A stretch of DNA of 64,000 nt from Pegoplata infirma (lineage: Eukaryota; Arthropoda; Insecta; Diptera; Anthomyiidae): assembly GCA_963921195.1 (NCBI GenBank), contig OY992537.1, forward strand, positions 203,880,581 to 203,944,580, written 5' to 3'. Below are positions 1-10,305 of this stretch, piece after piece (the first letter of the stretch is position 1; each line of letters begins with the position of its first letter). The translations under genes were made by a program, and so were the position numbers. A model generated the notes under the pieces. It saw nothing but the letters and a program-made list of their open reading frames with translations. It had not been told where the DNA came from and searched no databases.

Positions 1-739
1 GTTATTTTTATCCGATTGTCCCCAAATTTTGGCGCACTAATTTTTAGATACTAAACTTCAATTTAGGGCCCTACCAGGTATTAAAAAGTGATTTTGAAAA
101 ATTACCTTAGTCGTAAGGACACCTTTAAGCAGTATATTAAATTAGAATTTTAAATCTGGGCAACTCTTCAATTTCCAAGAAAAAGTTGGCAATATTATCG
201 ATTTATTTAAAATAATATCAAAATCTAACAAGTAGAATAAAAGTAATAAATAGACAAACAATTTTCAAAATAAAGTTTGGAACAAGTAGTTAGGTGTGGA
301 ACTAATAAACTGGAGGTTCCAGGTCCAAATCCAGTTGGGACTAGTTTGAGGGTGGGTTGTACAAGCCTAAAAAAATAAGTAAATTTTCTAGGCAAGTCCA
401 TGGCGCTCAGACTTAAAATAGTCCATTGTACAGTTGGGACTAAAAAAGGGAAACATTTTTTTCTAATTATGAGAAAGATAATTTATAAAGGAAAATGGAT
501 AAAAGTAAAAATTAAAGGAAACTCGAAAATTTTTTGTATTTTCGCATGATCTACATCAGAAATTTCCCCAAAGAAGTCTTAGGTGACATGCCCACAGAAG
601 GTCAACCCTGACCTCTGCTGACTTTGAGTGAGGACATTTTGAAAATTTGTATGAACCTGTCCTCAACCCAGTATAAAGAGATGTCTTGTGGATGTCAGCA
701 GTGACTCTGACATGTCACCGCTCCGTCACTTAGGATGGC
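1..739. other. Intron sequence upstream of first DIP exon
   Basis: AT-rich non-coding sequence belonging to the intron that ends at 3082. No exon with splice sites and no convincing coding frame was found. Around 575-720 there is a more GC-rich patch with partial inverted similarity (GTGACATG near 581 and CATGTCAC near 710), possibly the remains of a small palindromic element. The upstream DIP exons (signal peptide and first Ig domain) must lie left of the window. Confidence 0.5.
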
Positions 740-1975
740 TCGAGGACGTTGACAACTGGGACCGATTTTGGTTATTTGATAGAGCTTCGTTAATGATTAA
801 AAACCATATTTTTTTATCAATACTTTGGAAGATATGAGCGCTTTTTTTACAATATGTTCTTTTAGACAGTTTTTTAAAAATTTTTGTACTCGGAAACCGT
901 AAGTCGTACGCAAAAACTAATAAAACCGATATTTTTATTAAAAATTTCAACAAAAAATTTTTAAAACAATATTTGAATGACCTTTTTTCCTGAGAAGGAC
1001 AACATGGATTTCCAAAAGCAAATTTTTGTTTTAAGTTTAGAATGCCCCTTTAACGATGTTAAAATTTCAGAGAGGTGTTTTTTCGTATTGTTAAGCAATA
1101 AATTTTCAAAGTACGTTAGAGAGCCAAATATTTGATGTTTTTCAAAATTTTGGCAAAAAATCAAATAGTTGGCTCCAGACAGTTTTTTTTTGCGCTTTTT
1201 TACTTGGAAACCGTTTATTGTACGAAAAAACTTTCTGTGACAATATTGTGATAAAATTGTGGAGATTTTAAATTCAGAATCAAAAAATAATTAAAAAAAA
1301 ATTGAAAAAAAATTTTTAAAACAATATTGGAATGTCCTTTTAGCCTATCAATGTCACATATTAATTTCCTAAACCAAAATTTTTTATTAAAGTTTGGAAT
1401 GACCTTTTAACGCTGTTAAAATTTCAGGGAGGTGGTTTTTAGTGTTGTTGAGCAATAAGTTTTTAAAGTTGGTGATGAAACAAAATTTTTGATTTTTTGC
1501 CAAAATTTTGAAAAAAATATATATTTGGCGATCTAACAAATTTTAAAAATTAATTGCTCAACAATACGAAAAAACACCTCTCAAAAAATTTAACAGCATT
1601 AAAAGGACATTATAAACTTTAATACAAAATTTTGGTTTTGGAAATCCATGGTGTCGTTCCCAGGAAAAAAAGGACATTCAAATTTGGGTTTCAACATTTT
1701 TTGTTTAAATTTAAAAAAAAATGTTTGTTTCTAAATTTTAAATCTTCATAATTTTATATAAAATATTATTTGTATAAGTTTTTAAGTAAAACCTACGTTT
1801 TCCGAGCACCATCATGTTAAAAAACTGTCTAAAAGTCAATATTGCCAAAAAAGCGCTTTTTTAAACGCCCATATCTTCCAAAGTATTGATCAAAAAAAAA
1901 AAATATTGTTTTTAATCATTTACGAATCTTTATCAAATTACCAAAAATAAACAAAATCGGTGATCCGTCAGTTTA
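740..1975. repeat. Foldback element A, copy 1
   Basis: Long imperfect inverted repeat. The left arm near 757-860 (ACCGATTTTGGTTATTTGAT, then a stretch containing CAATACTTTGGAAGATATGAGCGC) is mirrored at about 1850-1965 (CCATATCTTCCAAAGTATTG, then AAATCGGTGATCC). Inside, a roughly 230-bp module (GTTAAAATTTCAGRGAGGTG, TTGTTRAGCAATAA) occurs twice in direct order (about 960-1185 and 1310-1540) and once inverted (about 1555-1700). The same module recurs at 20070-20350 and 21050-21400. Non-coding; boundaries approximate. Confidence 0.7.
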
Positions 1976-3082
1976 ATTTCCCATAGGTTTGTTGTTATCA
2001 TGTTAAAATGTCAACAGAATAAGGTTTTATTTCTTACAAAAAAAATCACCGATATTTTTTCACATTTTTATTCCTCGGATTTTTTTTAATAATTTTTAAA
2101 TTTTTTTTTTTTTAAATAATATTTTTGAAGGTTATGTTGTTTTGTGGAGGTTATGAAAACATTAGGCAAGAACGAATTAAACTCTTTTACTTGTTTAAAT
2201 TCTTTCAAGTCCTACTTTGGAAGTTTGTTTGCTGCGATATTTAGTTATGCCCTCAAATAATAATTTTAAATTAAATTCAATATCCGCTTAAAGTTTTTTT
2301 TTTTATGTAATATAGAATTTTTAAATGTTTTCCAATTTCTTTTTTTATTTTTATTCCTAACATCTTTAAATCAATAAAATGTAATTTCTATAAATTTTTG
2401 TTATTGTTGTTACTATTTGCTCTTTACAATCCATATTGTTGCATGATGTTTTTAATGGTTTTTGGTTGTCGGTTATAACGACTTTAACTAACAACTGTTG
2501 CCATATGTTTGAAAAAAAAAAAAAAGCTATTATGTATTATTGAATATAGTTACGCAAACAACTACGATTACTGCTAAAACTACTACTACAATTTTGCTAT
2601 TAGCTAGAGAGAATAAGCATTGTTTTATTTGTAGAGAAAGGGAAGGTGTCCTAAGGAACTAATAAAGATTTTAAAGGGAAATTATAGAAAATAAGGGATT
2701 CTGGGGGGTAATTGAATTTAATTTAGGAGGATCTTTGTTTAATATTTTTTTAATTTAAAAAAGACTAAATACAAGAAATTGTGATTTATAAACAAATTAC
2801 ATTTTATAGAGATGCCAGATTGTTGCAATTAAAATTAAGTGTAATAATAGCCCTGGCTTATCGTATTTTTTTCTAAGTCAATTGATAAATTTATAAAAAG
2901 TCCTGAGTAATGTCTTAAAATCCTTAAAAAGTTTTTAAAAAATTTTATTTTGTAAATTTTTCTCAAAACCCTCTCACATCTATCTCTTGTGATACCTTCC
3001 CTTCTTTAGTATACATATAGTATTGCAAAAAACATCAATAACAATTAAATTACTTTTCTTTTTTTGTGTGTTTTATTTTTAG
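1976..3082 (+). other. DIP-beta: Intron 3' part before first DIP exon
   Basis: AT-rich intron sequence with no recognised element. It ends in a T-rich tract (TTTTATTTTTAG) that supplies the splice acceptor at 3081-3082. Homopolymer A and T runs are frequent. No open frame of note. Confidence 0.5.
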
Positions 3083-3241
3083 TGCCACCGGATATTTTAG
3101 ATTATCCAACCAGTACGGATATGGTAGTACGTGAAGGTTCTAATGTGACATTAAAATGTGCAGCAACTGGTTCACCCACACCCACAATAACATGGCGTAG
3201 AGAAGGTGGCGAACCGATACCCATACCAAATGGCACTGAAG
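3083..3241 (+). CDS. DIP-beta: DIP-beta-like exon: start of second Ig domain
   Basis: A 159-bp internal exon. It begins after TTTTATTTTTAG with the last two bases of a Val codon, and ends GAAG before GTAATA (donor at 3242), so both flanking introns are phase 1. It encodes [11 protein letters not shown] followed by the first half of an I-set Ig domain, with the B-strand cysteine in [10 protein letters not shown] and the core tryptophan in TITWRREGG. From memory this matches Drosophila DPR-interacting proteins, closest to DIP-beta. These are neuronal cell-surface Ig proteins that bind Dpr partners and contribute to synaptic partner choice. The next exon completes the domain: the G at 3241 plus CC at 13279 make the Ala codon that joins them. 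Paralogue choice (DIP-beta rather than another DIP) is from recollection. Confidence 0.88.
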
Positions 3242-3374
3242 GTAATAACAATAACAAAAAAATATTGTAAACTTAAATGTAAAATATTAAAATAACAATT
3301 TCATAAAATTTGTTATTTCTATTTTTTTAATGATTTTTTTTAAACAAACATACGTTTGTATGTAAGTATGTTAC
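3242..3374 (+). other. DIP-beta: Start of 10.0-kb intron
   Basis: Donor GTAATA. The whole intron runs to 13278 and holds foldback B, the TCTCAGA arrays, the LOA-like LINE and two element E copies described separately. Confidence 0.7.
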
Positions 3375-4310
3375 ATATCGTGAACCTATATTCAAAATAT
3401 GCCAACTCAAATTTGACGGAAGTGAGTTTCCGATGGCAAATAGCTCCCCTATGTAATACCTATCTGCCATAAAAATTTCAGAGCAAAAAAATGATTTGTT
3501 GTCGTTTTACATCCATTTTTGTTATTCTGCTAACTCAAAGTACATATTTTTGTGGTGGAAATAAATGCCAACTCCCATTGTAAATTTCCAAAAATTTTTC
3601 AAAAAATTTTTTTAAAAAAATTAGACCACATATCTTATTGCATTTGCCATGCTAAACACGAATCTTGTAAAGATTTTGATATCTAATGACTGGTTCTCGA
3701 AATATTGCCATTTTAAAAATATCGGTAAATAGTGTTTGCAAAAAAAAAATTGCTTATATTTATGTAACTTTCAAACTATTTATCAGATTGAAACATTATG
3801 AATGGGGCAAATAGAGTCAATGATATAAGCTTTCAAAATAGCTGGTTTGGAGTGACCTTATTGCAATACAGCGTGAGTTACAGAGTGCCAAAGTTGACCA
3901 CCCTGAGATTAAAAGGCTTTCGGAGCTAGTAACTTTTAAAAATATGCAAAGATTTTTAATTTTTTGTTCAGTTTTTGCAATTACCGTACTAAGGATAACA
4001 AAAACCAAAAAAAAAAAAAATTTTTAAATTTTTCCAAAAAAAATGTATTTTTATTTTCCGACAAAATATGCCAACTCTAAAAAAATATTTGTTTTTTGAT
4101 ATAGTAATAAATGCCATCTCTGAAAAATATGCAAACAAGTGCAAAATATGAAAATTTTTGCATAAGTAAAAATTGTTTAGAATATTTAAACCATCTTGTG
4201 GAAGGTACATTGTTTATTTTTGCAATAATACGCGAAATAACTAGTTTTTTAGCTCTCCTGAACAGTAAGCTTTTTCGAGTTGGCATTTATTGAATATAGT
4301 TCCACGATAT
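3375..4310. repeat. Foldback element B
   Basis: Terminal inverted repeats of about 35 bp: ATATCGTGAACCTATATTCA at 3375 is mirrored by TGAATATAGTTCCACGATAT ending at 4310. A shared inner motif, ATGCCAACTC, occurs several times in both orientations (near 3400, 3568, 4068, 4280). The centre is poorly paired and AT-rich. No coding capacity. Probably a non-autonomous DNA element; the target duplication is not clear. Confidence 0.7.
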
Positions 4311-4489
4311 AAATGTTAAAAATTCTACAAATTCTACCAAAAAATTTTTAATTGTACTGCAATATCAAGAGTACAAAAGTAATCAATATTTTAATAACAA
4401 AAAAATATTTGCAAATATTAAAAAGTTTATTTGAACATGTTTCAATTTTATTAAAAAAAAGTTAGGGTGATAATTATTCAAATGAAATT

Positions 4490-4734
4490 TCTAACATTTC
4501 TAATGGAAAAATGTCTGAGATACTAATACTTTTTCGACAGGAAAAATGTGTCATAATATGAGACTTTTCTATAAAAAAACTCTCAGAATCTAAAACTTTT
4601 AAAATAGAAACTGTCTCAGATTCTGAGACTATTTCCATTGGAAAAATGTCTCAGATTTTGAGACTTTTTTTAAGAAAACAGTCTCAGATTCTGACACTTT
4701 CTCGAAAGGAAAAATATTAGAGATTCTACACCTA
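4490..4734. repeat. TCTCAGA tandem array, degenerate
   Basis: Diverged tandem copies of a unit of about 35-38 bp consisting of a CTCAGATTCTGAG dyad and a TTTTTCTNNAGGAAAAA dyad. It is the left edge of a repeat field that resumes at 5186 and, beyond the LINE, at 10438. Confidence 0.8.
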
Positions 4735-5185
4735 GAAAAATTTTACAGTAACTATTTACGGTTATTCAAAAAGTTTTTAGTTAAAGTTGTTTTAAACGTT
4801 TTATCGTTTGTTTTTCAAGGAAAATAAAATATTGAATGATTTATACAGTTGTAAAAACAATAAACTACAAAAGTTACGGAAAAATATTTTTATCAGTTAA
4901 ATTATTTGTGGCTGATTATTCCGTATAATTTTACAGAAGTACGGTTTTTGTAGTTTGTTATTTAAAAAAATTTATTTTAACTTCACAAAATACAAAAATG
5001 TAAACAGTTTAAATAACTGAAATATCGTTTGTTTTTTCGGAATGTCTAGTCATTTATTAACGTTTAAAAATAACTGAAAAATTATATTGTTTCAAATGAA
5101 ATATAAGTAGTCCGTTTTTTAAAAGGAAAAACGAATGTTTTAAACGTTTTTTCAGTTGAATTTACTTACAAAATATTTTGAGTAT
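4735..5185 (+). repeat. Dispersed element C, copy 1
   Basis: About 450 bp, starting near GAAAAATTTTACAGTAACTA and ending near ACAAAATATTTTGAG. Copy 2 lies inverted at 46305-46765 with strong similarity along the whole length (for example TTATTCAAAAAGTTTTTAGT at 4752 and its complement near 46715). Not clearly palindromic and non-coding, so probably a MITE-like non-autonomous element. It sits inside the TCTCAGA array, so it was inserted there or the array spread around it. Confidence 0.75.
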
Positions 5186-5243
5186 AAGAATTTTTCTATA
5201 TAAAATCTCTCAGATTAAAAAAATTTGTCTTTTGCAAATATAG
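5186..5243. repeat. TCTCAGA array remnant and left target duplication
   Basis: A short stretch of the TCTCAGA unit that ends in GCAAATATAG (5234-5243). The same ten bases occur at 10438-10447 on the other side of the LINE, where the array resumes. It is read as the target-site duplication; the last bases (TAG) are ambiguous because the LINE tail begins with TAGGT repeats. Confidence 0.7.
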
Positions 5244-5345
5244 GTTAGGTTAGGTTAGGTTGCAAGTGGCTGCTGACGTTTTACGTCAACACACGTAGAC
5301 TCTGAGGTCCATTGTGATACCACGGGATCGTAATAGGTTTCCCTA

Positions 5346-5789
5346 CTAGTCCCTGTCGTTAAACCAGTTTGAGCTTCTTATGAAACTCCTTAGATGTTGA
5401 ATTTTGACATCCGACAAATCAGAAAGATCGTACAGCTCCCTAGATCCCAGTGAAGCAAGTCGCTGACCAGAAAGTGCTGGGCAATGGCAAATAAAGTGTT
5501 CGATAGTTTCCAACTCCTCTTCATCCATGCAACTTCGGCAAAAGTCATTCGACGGCACATTTAACCGCTCTGCGTGCTTCCCTATAAGACAGTGTCCGGT
5601 AATTATAGAAACCACCGTCGAAATCTCTCCTCTTGGAAGCGATATCAGCTCACTTGTGCGCCCCTGATTAAGAGAAGGCCAAATCAGTCGTGTTGTCTCA
5701 CACGTCCATCCATTTGCCCATCTTTGATTAGTCTCCGTCGCTGAACAAAGCCGTAGGTTTTGCTTGCAAGTTTCTAGAGGCATACCAAC
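5346..5789 (-). CDS. LINE ORF2 C-terminal part downstream of a stop
   Basis: In the same frame as the main ORF2 and separated from it by one TGA at 5790-5792. It encodes about 147 further residues with a cysteine/histidine cluster (FCRSCMDEEE, then HFICHCPALSGQR), the usual C-terminal zinc-binding region of LINE ORF2 proteins carrying an RNase H domain. Its frame is fully open and ends at TAG (5346-5348), so the TGA looks like a recent nonsense change, or a natural end with the extension under relaxed constraint. The conserved cluster argues for the former. The product of this copy would lack the region. Confidence 0.8.
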   Translation of the reverse strand, partial: VGMPLETCKQNLRLCSATETNQRWANGWTCETTRLIWPSLNQGRTSELISLPRGEISTVVSIITGHCLIGKHAERLNVPSNDFCRSCMDEEELETIEHFICHCPALSGQRLASLGSRELYDLSDLSDVKIQHLRSFIRSSNWFNDRD

Positions 5790-8700
5790 TCATTCCAATT
5801 CTGTTGGAACCTGTAAGGTAGTTCCTAGTCTTGCAAGCTCATCGGCTTTGCAATTCCCTGGAATGTCTCTGTGCCCTGGGACCCATATGAGTCGTATGTT
5901 AAACTGCTTGGCCATCTCATTTAAAGACGTGCGGCAGTTAAGGGCAGATCTTGTTTTCAGAAACATTGAATCCAGGGACTTGACCGCGGCTTGACTGTCA
6001 GTATAGATGTTGACTGCGGTTGTAGATAAGACATTGCAGCTCAACCAGTCAGCCACTTCCTTTATTGCCAGCATCTCTGTCTGGTAAACACTGCAATGAT
6101 CTGGCAATCTACGAGCCAGGCTCAATCCAAGCTCTTCCGAATAGACCCCAAAGCCCACTTGTTCGTGCAGCCTCGATCCATCTGTGTAAAAATTTATGGT
6201 AGCTCCTCTTCCCGGAGTATCCCCCATCCAAGACTCCCTGGATGGTATCATAGTGGTAAAGTGGCGCTCAAAAAGGCTCAAAGAGGGAGCACAATCCACA
6301 TTTTGTGGTATTGTTATCTTTTTCAAGATCGCGCTATGGCCACAATCGCTGCTCCTCCATTGCAGCGTGCTATTAAGTCGAATTGCCGACGCAGCTGCAT
6401 ACTGCCTACCCAATATGTCCAAGGGTATCAGGTGAAGGAGGATTTCTAATGCAGCCGTAGGTGTAGTACGAAGAGCACCAGTTATGCACATTGACGCCAT
6501 TCTCTGTACCTTCGTGATAAAGACACAGTTCGCTTTTGTTTCTAAAGCAGGCCACCATACAATGATACCATACAGCAAAATTGGACGCACCACTGCTGTA
6601 TAGATCCAATGAACGACTTGAGGGCTAAAACCCCATCGTTTTCCTATGGCCCTTTTACAGGAATACAAAGCAATCGTTGCTTTTCTCACCCGTTCCTCAA
6701 TATTACGCCTGAAATTCAGCTTCCTATCTAGAAATACTCCAAGATACTTGGCTCCATCTGAGAAGGTGATTTCAGTACCGTCCAGATAAATAGGATCGAA
6801 AGCAGGAATCTTAATTTTCCTTGTAAATAAAACAAGCTCTGTTTTACTAGGATTAACTCCTAGACCACAGTCTCTTGCCCATTTAGACAGATCTTTCAGA
6901 GAACCCTGAAGAATGTCCCGCAATGTTGGCAGATGCTTCCCCTTTACCGCTATCGCGACATCGTCAGCATATGCGACAACATGACAACCACGTGCTTCTA
7001 GAGATAGTAGCATTGAATTCAGTGCCAGGTTCCAAAGAAGCGGCGAAAGAACACCTCCTTGTGGTGTGCCCCTATTGACAAATCGAGATATGACGGACGC
7101 TCCCAATTCAGACGTTATACGTCTACTGGCAAGTAGGCTTTCCACCATTAAAACGATTTCACGCTTTACTCCCAGACCAGACAATGCCAATATTATCGAT
7201 TCTGGGATGACATTATTAAAAGCCCCCTCAATATCAAGAAAGGCCACCATAGTGTACTCCTTTACCGAAAGCGATCTCTCGATGGTACCAACGAGCTCAT
7301 GAAGAGCTGTTTCCGTTGATCGTCCCTTGCTGTATGCATGTTGCTTTGTCGAAAGCAACCTCGGGTCAATCACTCTACGCAAATATGAGTCTATCATTCG
7401 TTCCATTGTCTTTAACAAAAAAGAAGACAGACTAATTGGTCTGAAATCCTTCGGAGCTGTGTGGGAACTTTTCCCAGCCTTCGGGATAAATACGACTCTG
7501 GTATCCCTCCATTTTAAAGGAATATACGACCAATTGATGCATGCTGTGTATAGATTATACAGCAACGGGGCTATATAGTCCGACACTTGCTGCAACTCAG
7601 CCGGGATTATACCATCAGGTCCCGGGGATTTATAGGGCCTGAAGCTTTTTATCGCCCAGATTAATGTTGGCATATTTATTATTTCCGAAGCAATTTCAGA
7701 TGCTTGGGCGTCAGAACGTTCCAAAGCTTGAAACGGCGTCATGGAATTGCCCGGAAAATGCGTGTTTAAAAGGAGATCCAGCGACTCTCCACTGGAGGAA
7801 GACCACACCCCATTAGGATCTTTCAGGTATCCTAGGGTGCAAGGAGAAGAAGCCAGAACCTTGCGCAGCCTGGATGCCTCAGAAACGTCTTCTATGTTTC
7901 CACAGAAGTTTTTCCAAGAATCACATTTTGCATTTCTGATCATCTTTTTATAACTCTTAAGTTGCAGCCTGTATGCAGACCAGTCCTCGTCCGCTCTTGA
8001 AAATTTAGCCTTATTAAAGAGCTTTCTGCAGGAATCTCTGCTCGTCTGCAACTCATTTGACCACCAAGGTGGCTTTTTTTTCCCTCTAGGCTTTGCAGAA
8101 GGGCAAGACGCATCCAGGCACCTATTACAAACATTTGTAATATGGTCAACCATATAGTCAATTTCCGCTAAACTATGCGGTTCAGATAGGGGTACTTCAT
8201 CCAAAAGCAAAGAAAAAGTCTCCCTATATTTCACCCAGTTTGTTCTCCTCAGATTTCTAGAGACTGTCTCAACCGGGGCACGCTCCCTGAGTAAAAACTC
8301 AATGTAGCGATGATCTGAGAAAGAATGCTCTTCCAAAACTCTCCAGTCATCAATTCTATCAGACAATGTATCTGATACAAGTGTTACGTCAAGAACCTCT
8401 TGCCGCGTACTTGTAACGAAAGTTGGTTCACCACCCTTGTTACAAATATACAGGTTAGTGCTTAACAAAAACTCCAAAAGTGATTCGCCTCTATCATTTG
8501 TGTCTGTACTACCCCATATTGAATGATGTGCATTAGCATCACAACACACTACTAACTGGTGTCCCCTAGATTCAGACTCCCGAATTAGACCGACAACCTT
8601 CTCCGGGGGTATTGACCCCGGATTAGGAAAATACGCAGAGGCGAGCCAAATAGATTTCCCATGAAGCTCTAAGCTAGCCGCTGTTACATCCATATCACTA

Positions 8701-8939
8701 AAAGTTGACAAAAAGAATATATTTAAGCCATTTTTCGCCAAGATGCAGGCTCTTGGTGAGCCCTTACCTTTGGCAACCATCAACTTAAACCCAGGGGTCT
8801 TCAATCCGCAAACTCTGCCACCCCGCACCCAGGGCTCTTGGATAAAAACCAAGTCAACTGCTCCTGTCGTCAGGCGCAGCAAGAGTGCAACTGAGGCTGC
8901 CTTACAGTGATGGAGGTTTATTTGTAGGAACCGCAACAT
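5790..8939 (-). CDS. LINE ORF2: endonuclease, reverse transcriptase, RNase H
   Basis: 1049 residues to the TGA at 5790. Domains seen: apurinic-like endonuclease at 1-215 (QINLHHCKAA, QEPW, CCDANAHHSIWG with D134/N136, LDVTLVS, SFSDH at 206-210); reverse transcriptase at roughly 430-700 (FLDIEGAFN with D569, GTPQGGVLSPLLWN, YADD at 657-660); RNase H at 914-1040 (YTDGS D920, TEMLAI E955, YTDSQ D981, KADELA D1033, with GH before it). All catalytic positions I can identify are present. It copies the element's RNA by target-primed reverse transcription. The first ATG, at 8939, overlaps the end of ORF1 by 38 bp in another frame, so ORF2 is probably translated by reinitiation. The RNase H domain points to the I/LOA group rather than Jockey or CR1. 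Confidence 0.92.
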   Translation of the reverse strand: MLRFLQINLHHCKAASVALLLRLTTGAVDLVFIQEPWVRGGRVCGLKTPGFKLMVAKGKGSPRACILAKNGLNIFFLSTFSDMDVTAASLELHGKSIWLASAYFPNPGSIPPEKVVGLIRESESRGHQLVVCCDANAHHSIWGSTDTNDRGESLLEFLLSTNLYICNKGGEPTFVTSTRQEVLDVTLVSDTLSDRIDDWRVLEEHSFSDHRYIEFLLRERAPVETVSRNLRRTNWVKYRETFSLLLDEVPLSEPHSLAEIDYMVDHITNVCNRCLDASCPSAKPRGKKKPPWWSNELQTSRDSCRKLFNKAKFSRADEDWSAYRLQLKSYKKMIRNAKCDSWKNFCGNIEDVSEASRLRKVLASSPCTLGYLKDPNGVWSSSSGESLDLLLNTHFPGNSMTPFQALERSDAQASEIASEIINMPTLIWAIKSFRPYKSPGPDGIIPAELQQVSDYIAPLLYNLYTACINWSYIPLKWRDTRVVFIPKAGKSSHTAPKDFRPISLSSFLLKTMERMIDSYLRRVIDPRLLSTKQHAYSKGRSTETALHELVGTIERSLSVKEYTMVAFLDIEGAFNNVIPESIILALSGLGVKREIVLMVESLLASRRITSELGASVISRFVNRGTPQGGVLSPLLWNLALNSMLLSLEARGCHVVAYADDVAIAVKGKHLPTLRDILQGSLKDLSKWARDCGLGVNPSKTELVLFTRKIKIPAFDPIYLDGTEITFSDGAKYLGVFLDRKLNFRRNIEERVRKATIALYSCKRAIGKRWGFSPQVVHWIYTAVVRPILLYGIIVWWPALETKANCVFITKVQRMASMCITGALRTTPTAALEILLHLIPLDILGRQYAAASAIRLNSTLQWRSSDCGHSAILKKITIPQNVDCAPSLSLFERHFTTMIPSRESWMGDTPGRGATINFYTDGSRLHEQVGFGVYSEELGLSLARRLPDHCSVYQTEMLAIKEVADWLSCNVLSTTAVNIYTDSQAAVKSLDSMFLKTRSALNCRTSLNEMAKQFNIRLIWVPGHRDIPGNCKADELARLGTTLQVPTELE

Positions 8940-10305
8940 CTTGTTTTATTTCCACCATCCTTTCCACCACCGTGTTATTGGCTTCATCCTCCGTGTTATC
9001 AAAGAGGTCGCATTCGTCCCCAGATTCGGTTTCGAATAAGCCAGATATATATCCCATCTGTTCTGAATCGGAGGCAACAGAACTCTCCGAATTCCTCACT
9101 GCATGGGCCTCGTCCTGAATGTCACCCATCGTGGCATCAGCTTTACCCTCCATGCCATCACAGAGGTCGCATTCGTTACCAGATTCGGTTTCAAAAATGC
9201 CAGATGCATCTCCCATCAGCCTAGGATCGGCCAGCTGAATATCAACCTTTTCCCGATTCTCCTCCTCAGCCGACTCTGCCACTGGCTTGTCTGCGTCCAA
9301 AATAGTCTTCTGGTCGCCCTTGTAGACATTGACTCTTATATGAAAAAATCCAAATCTAATAATGCCGTCAGTCCTGGCTAAAAGCGGAAGCGATTCCTCA
9401 TTAACCAAGACCACTGCTTGACGACGAGCGCCCTCCATCTCACCCAATCTGGCAATTTGCCAATTCTGAGTTGGAAGGTCAGGATTGCATACTTTTATCA
9501 TCTTAAGAATCACCGCAGTGTCATTTGTAGCCATTGGGATCCATGCATGAGCTCTGGGTTGCGAGGGGATATCATGTTTTTCCACAACGTCCAGTCTGGC
9601 TCCAGGCCATAACTCTCCCACTTGGCTAATGGCAACCTTAAACACGGCTGCGGATCTTTCGTTCCCAAAAGCAACGAGTTTTACTCGCCCCTGATACCAA
9701 CCTGCGTTGACAGTAGTAGGGAGAAAATCAGGCATACTCTCAAGGAGCCTATAGTAGATTTCATTTAGTTTAGTTTCAACTAAACTCCACTTGTCCCTTG
9801 GAATACTACAATCCCCATTTTGCCTGTTTATCACAGCCCTAACGAAGTTACCTTTAACCACTTCACTAAAAGACTGAGTCCAGACGTTGCCGGTCACCTT
9901 AGATCTCTTAGGTAAAGGTTTCTCGTCGGGCGAGCGCAACCTTTTACCAGACTTCGATGACGAGGCCGAAACAGCGCTCTGTTTGTCAGATGCGCGCATT
10001 GCCGAAAGTTTGTCCTGTTCTTCAATGACTCCTTTCGCCCATGATAGCGACGCCCTCTCACGTTCGGAGAGCTTCGTTCCATCAAGTTGGCTTAGTCTGT
10101 TAATTATTTTCAAACAAAGCCGTCTCTGGTTGTGCCTGACCTTTGATGGTTTAAGTTTCTTTTTCTTTTTACCACCAATATTAGGCTGGGCACCCCTACC
10201 AGAATCAAGGTCGGACTTCAAGGTCGCAACCCTAAGACCAGTGCTAGGACCAGCACCAGTCGGTGAGGCAGAGCCTCGAATTAAATCGGTATCATTTGTG
10301 TCCAT
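8902..10305 (-). CDS. LINE ORF1 (Gag-like RNA-binding protein)
   Basis: 467 residues. Basic N-terminal region with a KKKKK cluster (46-50) and another basic stretch near 120-136 (GKRLRSPDEK, LPKRSK), likely nuclear targeting or RNA contact. The central part, about 145-328, has the pattern AWIP, NPDLPTQNW, VNEESLPLL that I recall from the DUF4780 family found in ORF1 proteins of fly LOA-type LINEs; no CCHC knuckles are visible. The C-terminal 110 residues are acidic and contain an imperfect internal duplication: the motif SG(I/L)FETESG(N/D)ECDL at 368-381 and again at 421-434. It would coat the element RNA. The first ATG (10305) leaves only about 130 bp of 5' leader. The frame is intact, so this half of the element could still be functional. 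Confidence 0.82.
   Translation of the reverse strand: MDTNDTDLIRGSASPTGAGPSTGLRVATLKSDLDSGRGAQPNIGGKKKKKLKPSKVRHNQRRLCLKIINRLSQLDGTKLSERERASLSWAKGVIEEQDKLSAMRASDKQSAVSASSSKSGKRLRSPDEKPLPKRSKVTGNVWTQSFSEVVKGNFVRAVINRQNGDCSIPRDKWSLVETKLNEIYYRLLESMPDFLPTTVNAGWYQGRVKLVAFGNERSAAVFKVAISQVGELWPGARLDVVEKHDIPSQPRAHAWIPMATNDTAVILKMIKVCNPDLPTQNWQIARLGEMEGARRQAVVLVNEESLPLLARTDGIIRFGFFHIRVNVYKGDQKTILDADKPVAESAEEENREKVDIQLADPRLMGDASGIFETESGNECDLCDGMEGKADATMGDIQDEAHAVRNSESSVASDSEQMGYISGLFETESGDECDLFDNTEDEANNTVVERMVEIKQDVAVPTNKPPSL

Noticed and set aside
4111..4293. Overlapping short open frames on both strands at 3.8-4.3 kb
   Set aside because: All fall in foldback B and show no recognisable protein.
5241..5262. 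TTAGG repeats as a telomere
   Set aside because: Only four units, interstitial, and exactly at the 3' end of a LINE with target duplications on both sides; Diptera lack TTAGG telomeres.
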